Shown here in pieces: positions 26,098-34,509 of a stretch of DNA of 64,000 nt. A program made the position numbers and the translations under genes. The DNA comes from Qipengyuania pacifica (GTDB lineage: Bacteria > Pseudomonadota > Alphaproteobacteria > Sphingomonadales > Sphingomonadaceae): positions 62,001 through 126,000 of the forward strand of contig NZ_JAHWXO010000008.1 in assembly GCF_019857205.1 (NCBI RefSeq), given 5' to 3'. The stretch's first letter is position 1. Every line of letters starts with the position of its first letter. The notes beneath the pieces are model-generated. The model had not been told where the DNA came from. It ran no database searches and saw only the letters and a program-made list of their open reading frames with translations.

Positions 26098-26126
26098 TTG
26101 CACAAAAGCCGCTTGGCACGCATATC
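26098..26126 (+). promoter_or_regulatory. Sigma-70-type promoter for a candidate small RNA
   Basis: TTGCAC (26098-26103), a 17-base spacer, then CATATC (26121-26126). The predicted start is near 26132. No protein gene follows within 120 bases; a strong terminator begins at 26164. The same -10 hexamer occurs in the DUF2975 operon promoter at 57968-57973. Confidence 0.55.
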
Positions 26127-26131
26127 TCCTC

Positions 26132-26196
26132 GTGCCTTTTAGGCATCCTCTCCCAAGACTTTTAAGCCCGGTTGGTTTTCCAGCCGGGCTTTTTTC
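26132..26196 (+). ncRNA. Candidate ~65-nt small RNA: hairpin, CCTCTCCC, intrinsic terminator
   Basis: From the predicted start the RNA would fold as a small hairpin (TGCC 26133-26136 with GGCA 26142-26145), an unpaired C-rich segment CCTCTCCC at 26147-26154, a short A/U linker, and a 12-bp terminator stem (26164-26175 with 26180-26191, loop TTTT, one G-U pair) followed by six T. The terminator serves no upstream protein gene. Short C-rich loops like this occur in alphaproteobacterial sRNAs that pair with ribosome-binding sites, for example the CCUCCUCCC cuckoo RNAs of Rhodobacter. The family and targets are not known; the RNA is inferred from sequence only. Confidence 0.55.
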
Positions 26197-26256
26197 TGGC
26201 TTGAGCGGACCCGCGCGGCGTCTTCCTTCATTGTATCTCACAGGGGCCACCCCCAA

Positions 26257-28623
26257 GTGAACCAGCAAGACGAACAGGAACGGGAATACGACCCAATGGC
26301 CGATGCGGACGCTGCGACAGCGGTAGAAGAAAAGACAGTGAGATTGCAGGTCGCAGCAGCGCGGCAGGAAGAAAGTGGCCAGGGTATCGCGCGTATGCCG
26401 CGTTCTGCTTTCCAGGCGCTGGGGATTACCGAGGGCGATGTCGTCGAGATTACCGGAAAGCGCGCAACCGCTGCCATCGCCATGGCCGCTTATGACGAAG
26501 ATCAAAGTCTCGATGTGGTGCGGCTCGACGGTCTCCAGCGCGGCAATGCACAGGTCGGGTCGGGCGAGCATGTGAACGTGGTTGTCGCCGAATCGCGCCC
26601 TGCGACCCGAGTGGTGTTTGCGCCGGCGCAGCGGGAAATGCGTTTGCAGGGCCCGGCGCAGGCGCTGAAGCGCAACTTCTTCAGAAAGCCTCTTGTCGCG
26701 GGCGACCTAGTTGCGACGACCGGACAGCAGCCGGTTCAGAACATGCCACCGGAAGTGCGCCGCATGTTCAACGCACCAGCCTATGCCCTCACGCAGATTC
26801 GCCTGAGTGTGGTCGCGACGACACCCAAGGGCATCGTCCATATCGACGAGAATACCGAGGTTGAACTGCGCGCCGAATTCGAGCCGCCGCGCGATGCGCG
26901 TGCGGTCGTCAATTATGACGATGTCGGCGGCATGGGTGAAACCATCCAGCAATTGCGCGAGATGGTCGAGTTGCCTTTGCGTTACCCAGAATTGTTCACG
27001 CGCTTGGGTGTCGATCCGCCCAAGGGCGTCTTGCTGCACGGCCCGCCGGGAACGGGCAAGACCCGGCTTGCTCAGGCAGTCGCCAATGAAAGCGATGCCA
27101 ACTTCTTCACCATCAACGGTCCCGAGATCATGGGGTCGGGCTATGGCGACAGCGAAAAAGCGCTGCGTGAAGTTTTCGAGCAGGCGACGAAGGCAGCACC
27201 GGCCATCATCTTCATAGACGAAATCGATTCGATCGCGCCGAAGAGAGATCGCGTTCCGGGCGAAGCGGAGAAGCGGCTTGTTGCGCAGCTTCTGACCTTG
27301 ATGGACGGGCTGGAAGCCCGCTCGAACCTGGTCGTGATTGCTGCGACCAACCGACCTGAAGCGATCGACGAGGCATTGCGCAGGCCTGGACGCTTCGACC
27401 GCGAGATCGTGATCGGCGTACCTGACGAAAGTGGGCGCCGGGAAATTCTTGGCATCCACACACGCGGAATGCCGCTGGGCGACAGGGTCGACCTGAACGA
27501 ACTGGCCAAGGCGACTTACGGCTTCGTCGGGGCAGATATCGCGGCACTTGCGCGAGAAGCAGCGATCGACGCGGTACGGCGGATCATGCCGCGAATCGAT
27601 CTGGACGAGCGAACCATTCCACCTGAAGTGCTCGACGACCTATATGTAGGCCGCGAGGATTTCCTCTCTGCGCTGAAGCGTATCCAACCAAGCGCCATGC
27701 GCGAAGTCATGGTTCAGGTGCCCAATGTCGCATGGTCCGATATTGGCGGGGTCGGCGATGCTATCGGCAAGCTCAAGGAAGGCATCGAGCTGCCAATGAA
27801 AAACCCCGAGGCGTTTCATCGTCTCGGTATCCGGCCTGCTCAGGGCTTTTTACTTTATGGACCCCCCGGTACAGGCAAGACCTTGTTGGCAAAGGCCGTC
27901 GCCAAGGAGGCGAAGGCGAACTTCATTTCGATGAAAAGTTCGGACTTGCTATCCAAATGGTATGGCGAGAGCGAACAGCAGATCGCACGGATGTTCAAAC
28001 GGGCGAGGGCTGTCGCGCCCTGCGTCGTGTTCATCGACGAGATCGACAGTCTGGTTCCGGCACGCGGAAGCGGGCAGGGCGAACCCCAGGTGACCGGGCG
28101 GGTGGTGAATACCATTCTGGCCGAAATGGACGGGCTCGAAGAATTGCAGTCGGTGGTGGTGATTGGTGCGACCAATCGTCCCACTCTTGTCGATCCTGCG
28201 CTGCTGCGCCCGGGCCGCTTCGACGAACTGGTTTATGTCGGAACACCCGACAAGGGCGGTCGCGAACAGATCCTGCGGATACACACGAAGGACATGCCGC
28301 TGGCTGACGACGTCAATCTGGTCGATGTAGCTTCGAAGACCGAACGCTTTACCGGCGCGGACCTGGAAGACGTGGTGCGCCGGGCAGGCCTCAACGCGCT
28401 CCACCGAGCAGGTGGCGACGTGCAGGAAGTGACCGGTGCCGATTTCACCGAGGCCTTGGGAGACAGCCGCGCCACCGTGACGTCTCAGATGGAAGCGGAG
28501 TACAAGAAGATGCAGGGCGAACTGAAGAAGCGCGCTGCAGATGTGCGACCGATCGGCTTCGTTTACGAAGGAATGGTCGAAAGCACGCGTGACGAGAAGC
28601 ACTCGCCGCCGGCCGGGGACTAA
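26257..28623 (+). CDS. CDC48/VAT-type AAA ATPase
   Basis: 788 residues from a GTG; an ATG at 26296 (MADADAATAVEEK) is a credible alternative start. The N-terminal ~200 residues match the CDC48/VAT N-domain (ARQEESGQGIARMPRSAF, GDVVEITGKR). Two full AAA modules follow. D1 has Walker A GPPGTGKT at 262-269 and Walker B IIFIDEIDS with the arginine finger in RRPGRFDREI. D2 has Walker A at 535-542, VVFIDEIDS and RPGRFDELVY, plus the substrate pore motif KWYGESE. Both ATPase sites look intact. In archaea and eukaryotes this machine unfolds or segregates proteins from complexes. The bacterial role is poorly known, and no obvious adaptor is encoded beside it. Its stop overlaps the stop of the convergent MscS gene. 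Confidence 0.93.
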   Translation: MNQQDEQEREYDPMADADAATAVEEKTVRLQVAAARQEESGQGIARMPRSAFQALGITEGDVVEITGKRATAAIAMAAYDEDQSLDVVRLDGLQRGNAQVGSGEHVNVVVAESRPATRVVFAPAQREMRLQGPAQALKRNFFRKPLVAGDLVATTGQQPVQNMPPEVRRMFNAPAYALTQIRLSVVATTPKGIVHIDENTEVELRAEFEPPRDARAVVNYDDVGGMGETIQQLREMVELPLRYPELFTRLGVDPPKGVLLHGPPGTGKTRLAQAVANESDANFFTINGPEIMGSGYGDSEKALREVFEQATKAAPAIIFIDEIDSIAPKRDRVPGEAEKRLVAQLLTLMDGLEARSNLVVIAATNRPEAIDEALRRPGRFDREIVIGVPDESGRREILGIHTRGMPLGDRVDLNELAKATYGFVGADIAALAREAAIDAVRRIMPRIDLDERTIPPEVLDDLYVGREDFLSALKRIQPSAMREVMVQVPNVAWSDIGGVGDAIGKLKEGIELPMKNPEAFHRLGIRPAQGFLLYGPPGTGKTLLAKAVAKEAKANFISMKSSDLLSKWYGESEQQIARMFKRARAVAPCVVFIDEIDSLVPARGSGQGEPQVTGRVVNTILAEMDGLEELQSVVVIGATNRPTLVDPALLRPGRFDELVYVGTPDKGGREQILRIHTKDMPLADDVNLVDVASKTERFTGADLEDVVRRAGLNALHRAGGDVQEVTGADFTEALGDSRATVTSQMEAEYKKMQGELKKRAADVRPIGFVYEGMVESTRDEKHSPPAGD

Positions 28624-29699
28624 GCTCCGGTTGCGCGCTGGTTCGCCGCTTCCACTTCGAGTCGGTGGCGGATCAGCGCGTCTGGCTGGTTCTGTTTGAT
28701 CCAGCCGAGCATGTGTTCGCGGACTTCGCAGCGCAGCGTCCATAGGTCGCCAATCGTCTCTGCGCTCATCGACAGACGCAACTCGACGCTTTCCGGATAG
28801 GCTTCGGTCATCAACAATTCCAGATTGCGCCCATCCCACAACGGATTGGATTGAACGAAGCGTTCGAATTCCTCGCGGATCGGATCGATCTCGGCGATGG
28901 GATCGAGATGCAGCATGACCGGCCCTGTCAGCCGCTCGCTTACCCGCGACCAGTTTTCGAAACTCTGGTCGAGAAAGCGTGTCGTAGGAACGACCAGAAC
29001 GCGTTCGTCCCAAGTGCGGACCGTCACGAAGCTCATCCGGATTTCTTCCACGCGCCCGGCCTGATCATCGACCTTGACCAGATCCCCGATCCGTAGAGGC
29101 TGTGTCAAAGCCATCTGTAGTCCAGCAATAAGCGATTTGAGTGCAGGCTGCGCAGCGGCGCCCACTGCCAGGGCGGCGAGACCTGCCGAGGCCAGCATTG
29201 TAGTCCCGACATCGCGAACACCGGGGATGTTGAGCATGATCAGGGAAATCGTGATGATGACGATCCCGACCTTTACAGTGCGCGACAGGATCGCAATCCG
29301 TGTGAGGCGACCACGGTGCGCGACCGGGTCACCCGAGAATCCGATCTGTCTTTCAAATCCTAGGGCGAGACCGCGTACGGCAGAATAGGCGACCCATCCT
29401 ACCACGGCGGGGATCAGAAAGCGTGTCAGGATATCCCAGCCGCGGCCGGTCAGCGCATCGTTCTCTGCGGAAATGGCAACCGCGAACGCTATCGCGGCCC
29501 AGCGCAGCGGTTTACGGACTGCTTCGACTAGAACATCGTCAAAGACACTGGTCGATGTCCGCGCAATTCGACGCAGAATGGCGAACACGATCCAGTGTAT
29601 CACGACGGCGATCAAGATGGATGCCGCAAGCGCGATCAACGTGTGGATCAGGCCTTCGACGGAGATCGGCCAATTGGCAGGATAGTAGCGGTCAAGCAT
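28620..29699 (-). CDS. MscS-family mechanosensitive channel
   Basis: 359 residues, inner membrane. Hydrophobic segments lie near residues 15-40, 65-85, 90-115, 140-160 and the pore helix 165-190 (ASAGLAALAVGAAAQPALKS). The beta domain follows (QPLRIGDLVKVDDQAGRVEE, then TWDERVLVVPTTRFLDQSF) and an alpha-beta cytoplasmic domain. The pore glycine/alanine pattern is the usual one for MscS. It is longer than E. coli MscS (286) because of the two extra N-terminal helices. The stop overlaps that of CDC48 by four bases (CTAA read from both strands). Confidence 0.9.
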   Translation of the reverse strand: MLDRYYPANWPISVEGLIHTLIALAASILIAVVIHWIVFAILRRIARTSTSVFDDVLVEAVRKPLRWAAIAFAVAISAENDALTGRGWDILTRFLIPAVVGWVAYSAVRGLALGFERQIGFSGDPVAHRGRLTRIAILSRTVKVGIVIITISLIMLNIPGVRDVGTTMLASAGLAALAVGAAAQPALKSLIAGLQMALTQPLRIGDLVKVDDQAGRVEEIRMSFVTVRTWDERVLVVPTTRFLDQSFENWSRVSERLTGPVMLHLDPIAEIDPIREEFERFVQSNPLWDGRNLELLMTEAYPESVELRLSMSAETIGDLWTLRCEVREHMLGWIKQNQPDALIRHRLEVEAANQRATGA

Positions 29700-29754
29700 C
29701 GGCGTAATCGGTATGGAGGCACGCTGGGTAACGCAAGTCCAAGCAGCCGGTGCC

Positions 29755-31050
29755 TTAATCCGTCACAGGCAATACGATCGAGACTTGCAAGCCGTCCTTG
29801 GTGAAGTTGCGTTCGAATGTCCCGCCGAACTGACGGGCAGCACTGGTCATGAGCAGGCTGCCGAAACCCTTCCGTTCCGGCAGTTCCTCCAGATCGGCAC
29901 CGCTTTCGCGCCAGGTTAGCGTGAGCATGCCATCATCTTCCGTCCAGCTGACATGGACTGTGCCCCTGTTTTTCCAGGCTCCGTATTTGACGGCATTGGT
30001 GGTCAGTTCGTGCAGAACGAGACCCAAAGGCGTAACACGCTTGGCCGGCAGCATGACGTCCGGACCTTCGATCTCGGCCGGATGCTTGCTGGAGCGATAC
30101 GGAGCGAGCGAGGTTTCGACCAATGCGCGGAGCGAGGCGACGGGCCTCTCCAGCTCGCCCTGACTGACCTCATGCGCGGTCAGCAGCGCGCGAATGCGCT
30201 GAGCGATACTGTCGGTGACTTCCTTCGCTTCGGGCTTATCGCGCGCGCTCATCTGGACGATCGCGAGGATGACGGCGAACAGGTTCTTCACCCTGTGATT
30301 GAGTTCGCGTGCGAGCAAATCGGCGCGATCGCGCGCTTCGCTGACTGCGGCTGCCTGCGATGCTTCGGCTTCCGCCCGCGCGGCGCGACCGACAAGGCGT
30401 GCCCCTGCCAGCATGGCGATGATGAGCAGCACGAACAGGGCGCCGAGCAGCGGCAGAACCCGAGCTTCACTTCGTGCAGCTTCGGCAGCGCGTTCCGCAA
30501 GAATCCGGCTTTCGATATCTTCCATTTCCGCAATGGCGCGAACCAGCCGCTCCATCGCTTCGACGCCTTCATCCGTCAGCGTCGCACGGCGGGCATCGAG
30601 CAGACGACCATTTTCGAGCAGTTCGACACTTTCAGCCATTTCATCGAACTTGGCGCGCGCCAAGGCGTCAATCTGATCGATCAGTTCGACCTGCCGCGCC
30701 GTCGCATCATCACCGAGGAGTACGCGTACCCGATCGAGTGACGGCTCCAGCTGTTCGCGGGCCATCTGGTAGGGTGCAAGATACCGCCGATCGAGCGTGA
30801 TGAGATAACCGCGCTGGCCGGTCTCGCCACTAAGCGCGGCGCTGTTGATCTGGCGCAGTTCTTCCAGCACCTCTACCGTACGTTCGACCTGACGGCGCTG
30901 TGCGCGTTCGGCCTCTACGGTCTGATAGGCTAGAACGATGGTCGCAAACATGGCCGCCGCGATGACAAGCAGCAGGGCCACATTCATCCAGCGCGGGTTT
31001 CGCGTACGCGCGACGAAGTCTTCGATCTCGCTCAGTGTGCTGCCCCCCAA
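29755..31050 (-). CDS. CHASE3-domain sensor histidine kinase, HWE/HisKA_2 family
   Basis: 431 residues from a TTG that lies inside the last 19 bases of polA; no ATG gives the complete first membrane helix. Layout: TM1 near 22-43, a periplasmic helical CHASE3-like domain 45-190 (LRQINSAALSGETGQRGYL), TM2 near 198-220, then the phospho-acceptor region RELNHRVKNLFAVILAIVQM with H252, and a HATPase with HELTTNAVKYGAW and GFGSLLM. The H-R-V-K-N pattern and unusual ATPase mark the HWE type, which often phosphorylates single-domain or general-stress regulators. No response regulator is adjacent. Confidence 0.88.
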   Translation of the reverse strand: MGGSTLSEIEDFVARTRNPRWMNVALLLVIAAAMFATIVLAYQTVEAERAQRRQVERTVEVLEELRQINSAALSGETGQRGYLITLDRRYLAPYQMAREQLEPSLDRVRVLLGDDATARQVELIDQIDALARAKFDEMAESVELLENGRLLDARRATLTDEGVEAMERLVRAIAEMEDIESRILAERAAEAARSEARVLPLLGALFVLLIIAMLAGARLVGRAARAEAEASQAAAVSEARDRADLLARELNHRVKNLFAVILAIVQMSARDKPEAKEVTDSIAQRIRALLTAHEVSQGELERPVASLRALVETSLAPYRSSKHPAEIEGPDVMLPAKRVTPLGLVLHELTTNAVKYGAWKNRGTVHVSWTEDDGMLTLTWRESGADLEELPERKGFGSLLMTSAARQFGGTFERNFTKDGLQVSIVLPVTD

Positions 31051-33896
31051 CTGGTTCCGGTACCGATATCGACACCTAGCGGAACGTCAAGCTTTACAGA
31101 AGGTTCGGCCGCACCGACCATAACGTTTTCGATGACCTTGCGCGCTGTATCGACATCGCTTTCGGGCAGTTCGAACACCAATTCGTCGTGGACCTGAAGC
31201 AGCATCTGCACATGAGCGAGCCCTGCAGCTTCCAAGGCAGGCATCATGCGAACCATCGCCCGCTTGATAATGTCGGCGCTGGTCCCCTGGATCGGAGCAT
31301 TGATGGCGGCCCGCTCGCTACCCTGGCGTTCCGCCTGGTTCTTCGACCCTATCCGCGGGAACCAGGTCTTGCGACCGAACAGCGTTTCCGAATAACCGCA
31401 TTCTCGGACCTGCTCGAGGGTGCGAACGATGTATTTCTGTATGCCGGGAAAGCGCTGGAAATAGGTGTCGATCATGGCCTGAGCCTCGTCGGCTTCCACT
31501 CCGAGGCGACCTGCAAGACCCCAGCGCGATATACCGTAGAGGATGGCGAAATTGATCGTTTTTGCGCGCGCGCGCGTATCCCGATTGACCTCGCCAAACA
31601 TTTCGCTGGCCGTGCGCGAGTGAATGTCCTCGCCGTCGGCGAAGGCTTCCTTCAGGCTTGGCACGTCAGCCATGTGTGCGGCTAGGCGAAGCTCGATCTG
31701 CGAATAGTCGGCAGCTAGGAGTACGTTGCCGTCCTGGGCAACGAACGCTTCGCGAATCTGGCGCCCTATTTCTGTACGAATGGGAATGTTCTGAAGGTTC
31801 GGATCGGTTGAAGACAGACGACCCGTCTGTGCACCGACCAGGCTATAGCTGGTATGGACACGCCCGGTTTCGGGATTGATCGCCTGCTGGAGGGCGTCTG
31901 TATACGTGCTCTTCAACTTGGCGAGCTGCCGCCATTCCAGCACCTTGTCGGCGATTTCCGCTCCATCGGCGGACAGGCGCTCCAGTACGCTCTGATCCGT
32001 GGAGTATTGCCCGCTCTTCCCCTTCTTGCCACCTTTGTAGCCCAGCTGTTCGAACAGCACTTCGCCTAGCTGTTTGGGGCTACCGACGGTGAATTCGCGC
32101 TCGGCTATGCCGTGGATTTCCTTCTCCAGCCGCGCCGTTTCGCTCGCAAATTCTTCCGACAACCGCGCCAGCTGGGCGCGATCGACCTTGATGCCATGAC
32201 GTTCCATGCTGGCGACGACAGGCACGAGAGGCCGATCGACGCGCTGATAGATTTTCGTGCCGCCTTCAACGGCGAGCCGGGGCTTGAGCAATTTATACAG
32301 ACGCCAGGTTACGTCGGCGTCTTCCGCGGCATATTCCGTCGCCTTGTCGAGCGGCACTTCACCGAAGGGAATCGCCTTCTTCCCGGTGCCGCATATTTCC
32401 TTGAAGGTAAGACAGGTGTGGCCAAGGTGGCGGTCCGCAAGCTCGTCCATCCCGTGTCCGCCGCCGATGCCGTCGAGCTGACGGCCGGCGTCCAGATCGA
32501 AGCTGATGATCATCGTGTCTTCGACAGGGGATACCGCAATGCCATTGCGAGCGAGGACGTTGAGGTCGTATTTGCCGTTGTGGAAGACTTTCGTAACGGC
32601 ATCGCTTGTCAGCAGTGGTCGCAGAGCGGCGAGCGCGGGAGCCTTTTCGATCTGCTCCGGCCGTTCTGCAAACATATCGTTCCCGCGATGACCCAAGGGG
32701 ATGTAGCATGCATCGTTCGGACCGAGCGCCAGGCTGATCCCGACCAGATCGCACAGCATGCAATCGAGTGAACTGGTTTCCGTATCCACGGCAACGAGCC
32801 GGGCGGCATGCGCGCGCTGGATCCATTCTTCGAGCCGGGACAGCGTTTGCACGCATTCATAGCTGGAACGATCGACAGCAGGATAATCGGGCGGAGGCTG
32901 GCGATTGCCTTGCTCGCCGGGGGTCACGCCTTTGGTATCCTGCCGGGCGGGATCGAGTTCGGTCGTTCGCGCGGGGCTGCCAGTGCCGGCGTCGAGCCGC
33001 TTCAGCAGACTGGTAAAGCCATGTTTGCTGAGAAAGGCAGCCAGCGGTTCAGGCGGCACTTCCACCAGCTTCATGTCGTCCAGCGAGACGGGCAGGCCGC
33101 AGTCCTCTTTCAATGTGACGAGCACGCGGCTGAGCTCGGCGTCTGCGCGATGTTCGAGCAGGCGTTCCTTCAGCTTGCTCGTCTTCATGCCTTCCGCTGC
33201 GTCGAGCGCGGCGGTCAGCGTGCCGTGTTCGGCGATGAGCTTGCTGGCCGTTTTCGGCCCGACGCCGAAGATGCCGGGAATGTTGTCGACAGAATCGCCC
33301 ATCAGCGCGAGTACATCGCCCACGAGCTCCGGCGGCACACCGAATTTCTCGATGACTTCGTCGCGTCCGATGCGGGCATTCTTCATCGTATCGAGCATAT
33401 CGATGCAGCCGCCTGCCTCGACGCCCGGTTCGAGATCTTCGTCGGCGCATTGGCCGATCAACTGCATCAGGTCCTTGTCAGAACTGACAATCGTGACGTC
33501 CCAGCCCTTTCGCGTCGCCGCGCGGGCATAAGAGGCGATCATGTCGTCCGCTTCGACGTCAGGTTCTTCAATGCAAGGCAGGCTGAAGGCGCGCGTTGCG
33601 TCTCGAATCAAAGGGAATTGTGGCACCAGATCTTCAGGTGGGTCGGGCCGATTGGCCTTGTACTGGTCGTAAAGATCGTTGCGGAAACTGTGGCTCGACT
33701 TGTCGAGTATCACCGCGAGATGCGTCGGGCCGTCGGCTTTATGAAGATCGTCCGCCAGCTTCCACAACATGGTGGTATAACCGTAAACAGCGCCAACCGG
33801 CGTGCCTTCAGGGTCGGTCAACGGGGGAAGGCGATGGTAGGCGCGGAAGATATAGGCCGAGCCGTCAACGAGATAGAGATGTGGTTTGTCACCCAT
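31032..33896 (-). CDS. polA: DNA polymerase I
   Basis: 954 residues with all three classical domains. The 5'-3' exonuclease begins GDKPHLYLVDGSAYIFRAYH. The 3'-5' proofreading exonuclease follows from about residue 330, with intact metal motif VAVDTETSSLDCM. The polymerase domain carries motif A DYSQIELRLAAHM, motif B with RERKTIN-like RARAKTINFAILYGISRWGL, and motif C LQVHDELVFELP. It fills gaps in repair and matures lagging-strand primers. Its last codons overlap the TTG start of the downstream kinase gene. Confidence 0.98.
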   Translation of the reverse strand: MGDKPHLYLVDGSAYIFRAYHRLPPLTDPEGTPVGAVYGYTTMLWKLADDLHKADGPTHLAVILDKSSHSFRNDLYDQYKANRPDPPEDLVPQFPLIRDATRAFSLPCIEEPDVEADDMIASYARAATRKGWDVTIVSSDKDLMQLIGQCADEDLEPGVEAGGCIDMLDTMKNARIGRDEVIEKFGVPPELVGDVLALMGDSVDNIPGIFGVGPKTASKLIAEHGTLTAALDAAEGMKTSKLKERLLEHRADAELSRVLVTLKEDCGLPVSLDDMKLVEVPPEPLAAFLSKHGFTSLLKRLDAGTGSPARTTELDPARQDTKGVTPGEQGNRQPPPDYPAVDRSSYECVQTLSRLEEWIQRAHAARLVAVDTETSSLDCMLCDLVGISLALGPNDACYIPLGHRGNDMFAERPEQIEKAPALAALRPLLTSDAVTKVFHNGKYDLNVLARNGIAVSPVEDTMIISFDLDAGRQLDGIGGGHGMDELADRHLGHTCLTFKEICGTGKKAIPFGEVPLDKATEYAAEDADVTWRLYKLLKPRLAVEGGTKIYQRVDRPLVPVVASMERHGIKVDRAQLARLSEEFASETARLEKEIHGIAEREFTVGSPKQLGEVLFEQLGYKGGKKGKSGQYSTDQSVLERLSADGAEIADKVLEWRQLAKLKSTYTDALQQAINPETGRVHTSYSLVGAQTGRLSSTDPNLQNIPIRTEIGRQIREAFVAQDGNVLLAADYSQIELRLAAHMADVPSLKEAFADGEDIHSRTASEMFGEVNRDTRARAKTINFAILYGISRWGLAGRLGVEADEAQAMIDTYFQRFPGIQKYIVRTLEQVRECGYSETLFGRKTWFPRIGSKNQAERQGSERAAINAPIQGTSADIIKRAMVRMMPALEAAGLAHVQMLLQVHDELVFELPESDVDTARKVIENVMVGAAEPSVKLDVPLGVDIGTGTSWGAAH

Positions 33897-34144
33897 GGCC
33901 GGGGCTTAGCAACGGGCAGACCTATTGGGGAGCGACTTTTTCTCCCTATTAAGATCGCACGGGAATCACGGAGAGCTCGCCCTAATTAAGGCGGAAATGT
34001 GGCGGTGAGAGTGCGATTATCCTTGCGATGCCTCAATCCCGCCACTATTCAGCCACTGTGACGCCTCAATTGGGCGCTCGCTCGGTGTGGGGACGCAAGT
34101 CTTTCGTACCGTAAGCAAAACTCGCTGTTCAAGGATTTATACCT

Positions 34145-34417
34145 ATGCGCAAGATCGCTCTTTTCGCTGCTGCTTCGGCTGCTGCTCTGACCCTCGCCGC
34201 CTGTTCGGAAGCTACCGAAGATTCGGCTGCGACCACTGCTGACAACGCTGCTGCAGACGCTGAAGCGAACATGGAAGCTGCTGGCGACGCAATGGAATCG
34301 GCTGGTCAGTCGATGGAAGCTGGCGCTGAAGACATGGCTGCCGACGCTGACCACGCTGCTGCCGAAGTCGAAGCAGACGTGCAGGACGAAACCACCGCAG
34401 AAGCTCAGGCCGACTAA
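34145..34417 (+). CDS. Small alanine-rich lipoprotein
   Basis: 90 residues. Signal MRKIALFAAASAAALTLAAC with lipobox LAAC; the mature part starts at C20. The rest is low-complexity, rich in Ala, Glu, Asp and Met in a roughly heptad-like pattern (AEANMEAAGDAMESAGQSME), suggesting one amphipathic helix, much as in Lpp-like or entericidin-like envelope proteins. No known domain is recognised. Two similar small lipoproteins lie at 55682-55942 and 56100-56339. The gene is closed by a strong terminator, so it is probably a single-gene transcript. Confidence 0.8.
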   Translation: MRKIALFAAASAAALTLAACSEATEDSAATTADNAAADAEANMEAAGDAMESAGQSMEAGAEDMAADADHAAAEVEADVQDETTAEAQAD

Positions 34418-34459
34418 TCGACCTGCTTCGCGAACGGTTTCCCGTTCACGTATAGAAAA

Positions 34460-34489
34460 GGGCGGTGCCTTTCGGCACCGCCCTTTTTT
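34460..34489. terminator. Strong intrinsic terminator after the small lipoprotein gene
   Basis: Perfect 10-bp stem GGGCGGTGCC / GGCACCGCCC, TTTC loop, six T on the plus strand and AAAA before the stem, so it can stop transcription from both sides: the lipoprotein gene and the convergent beta-lactamase-like gene. A smaller perfect hairpin (GAACGG / CCGTTC, 34432-34447) precedes it. Confidence 0.9.
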
Positions 34490-34509
34490 AATGGTCGATG
34501 AGAGCGAGC

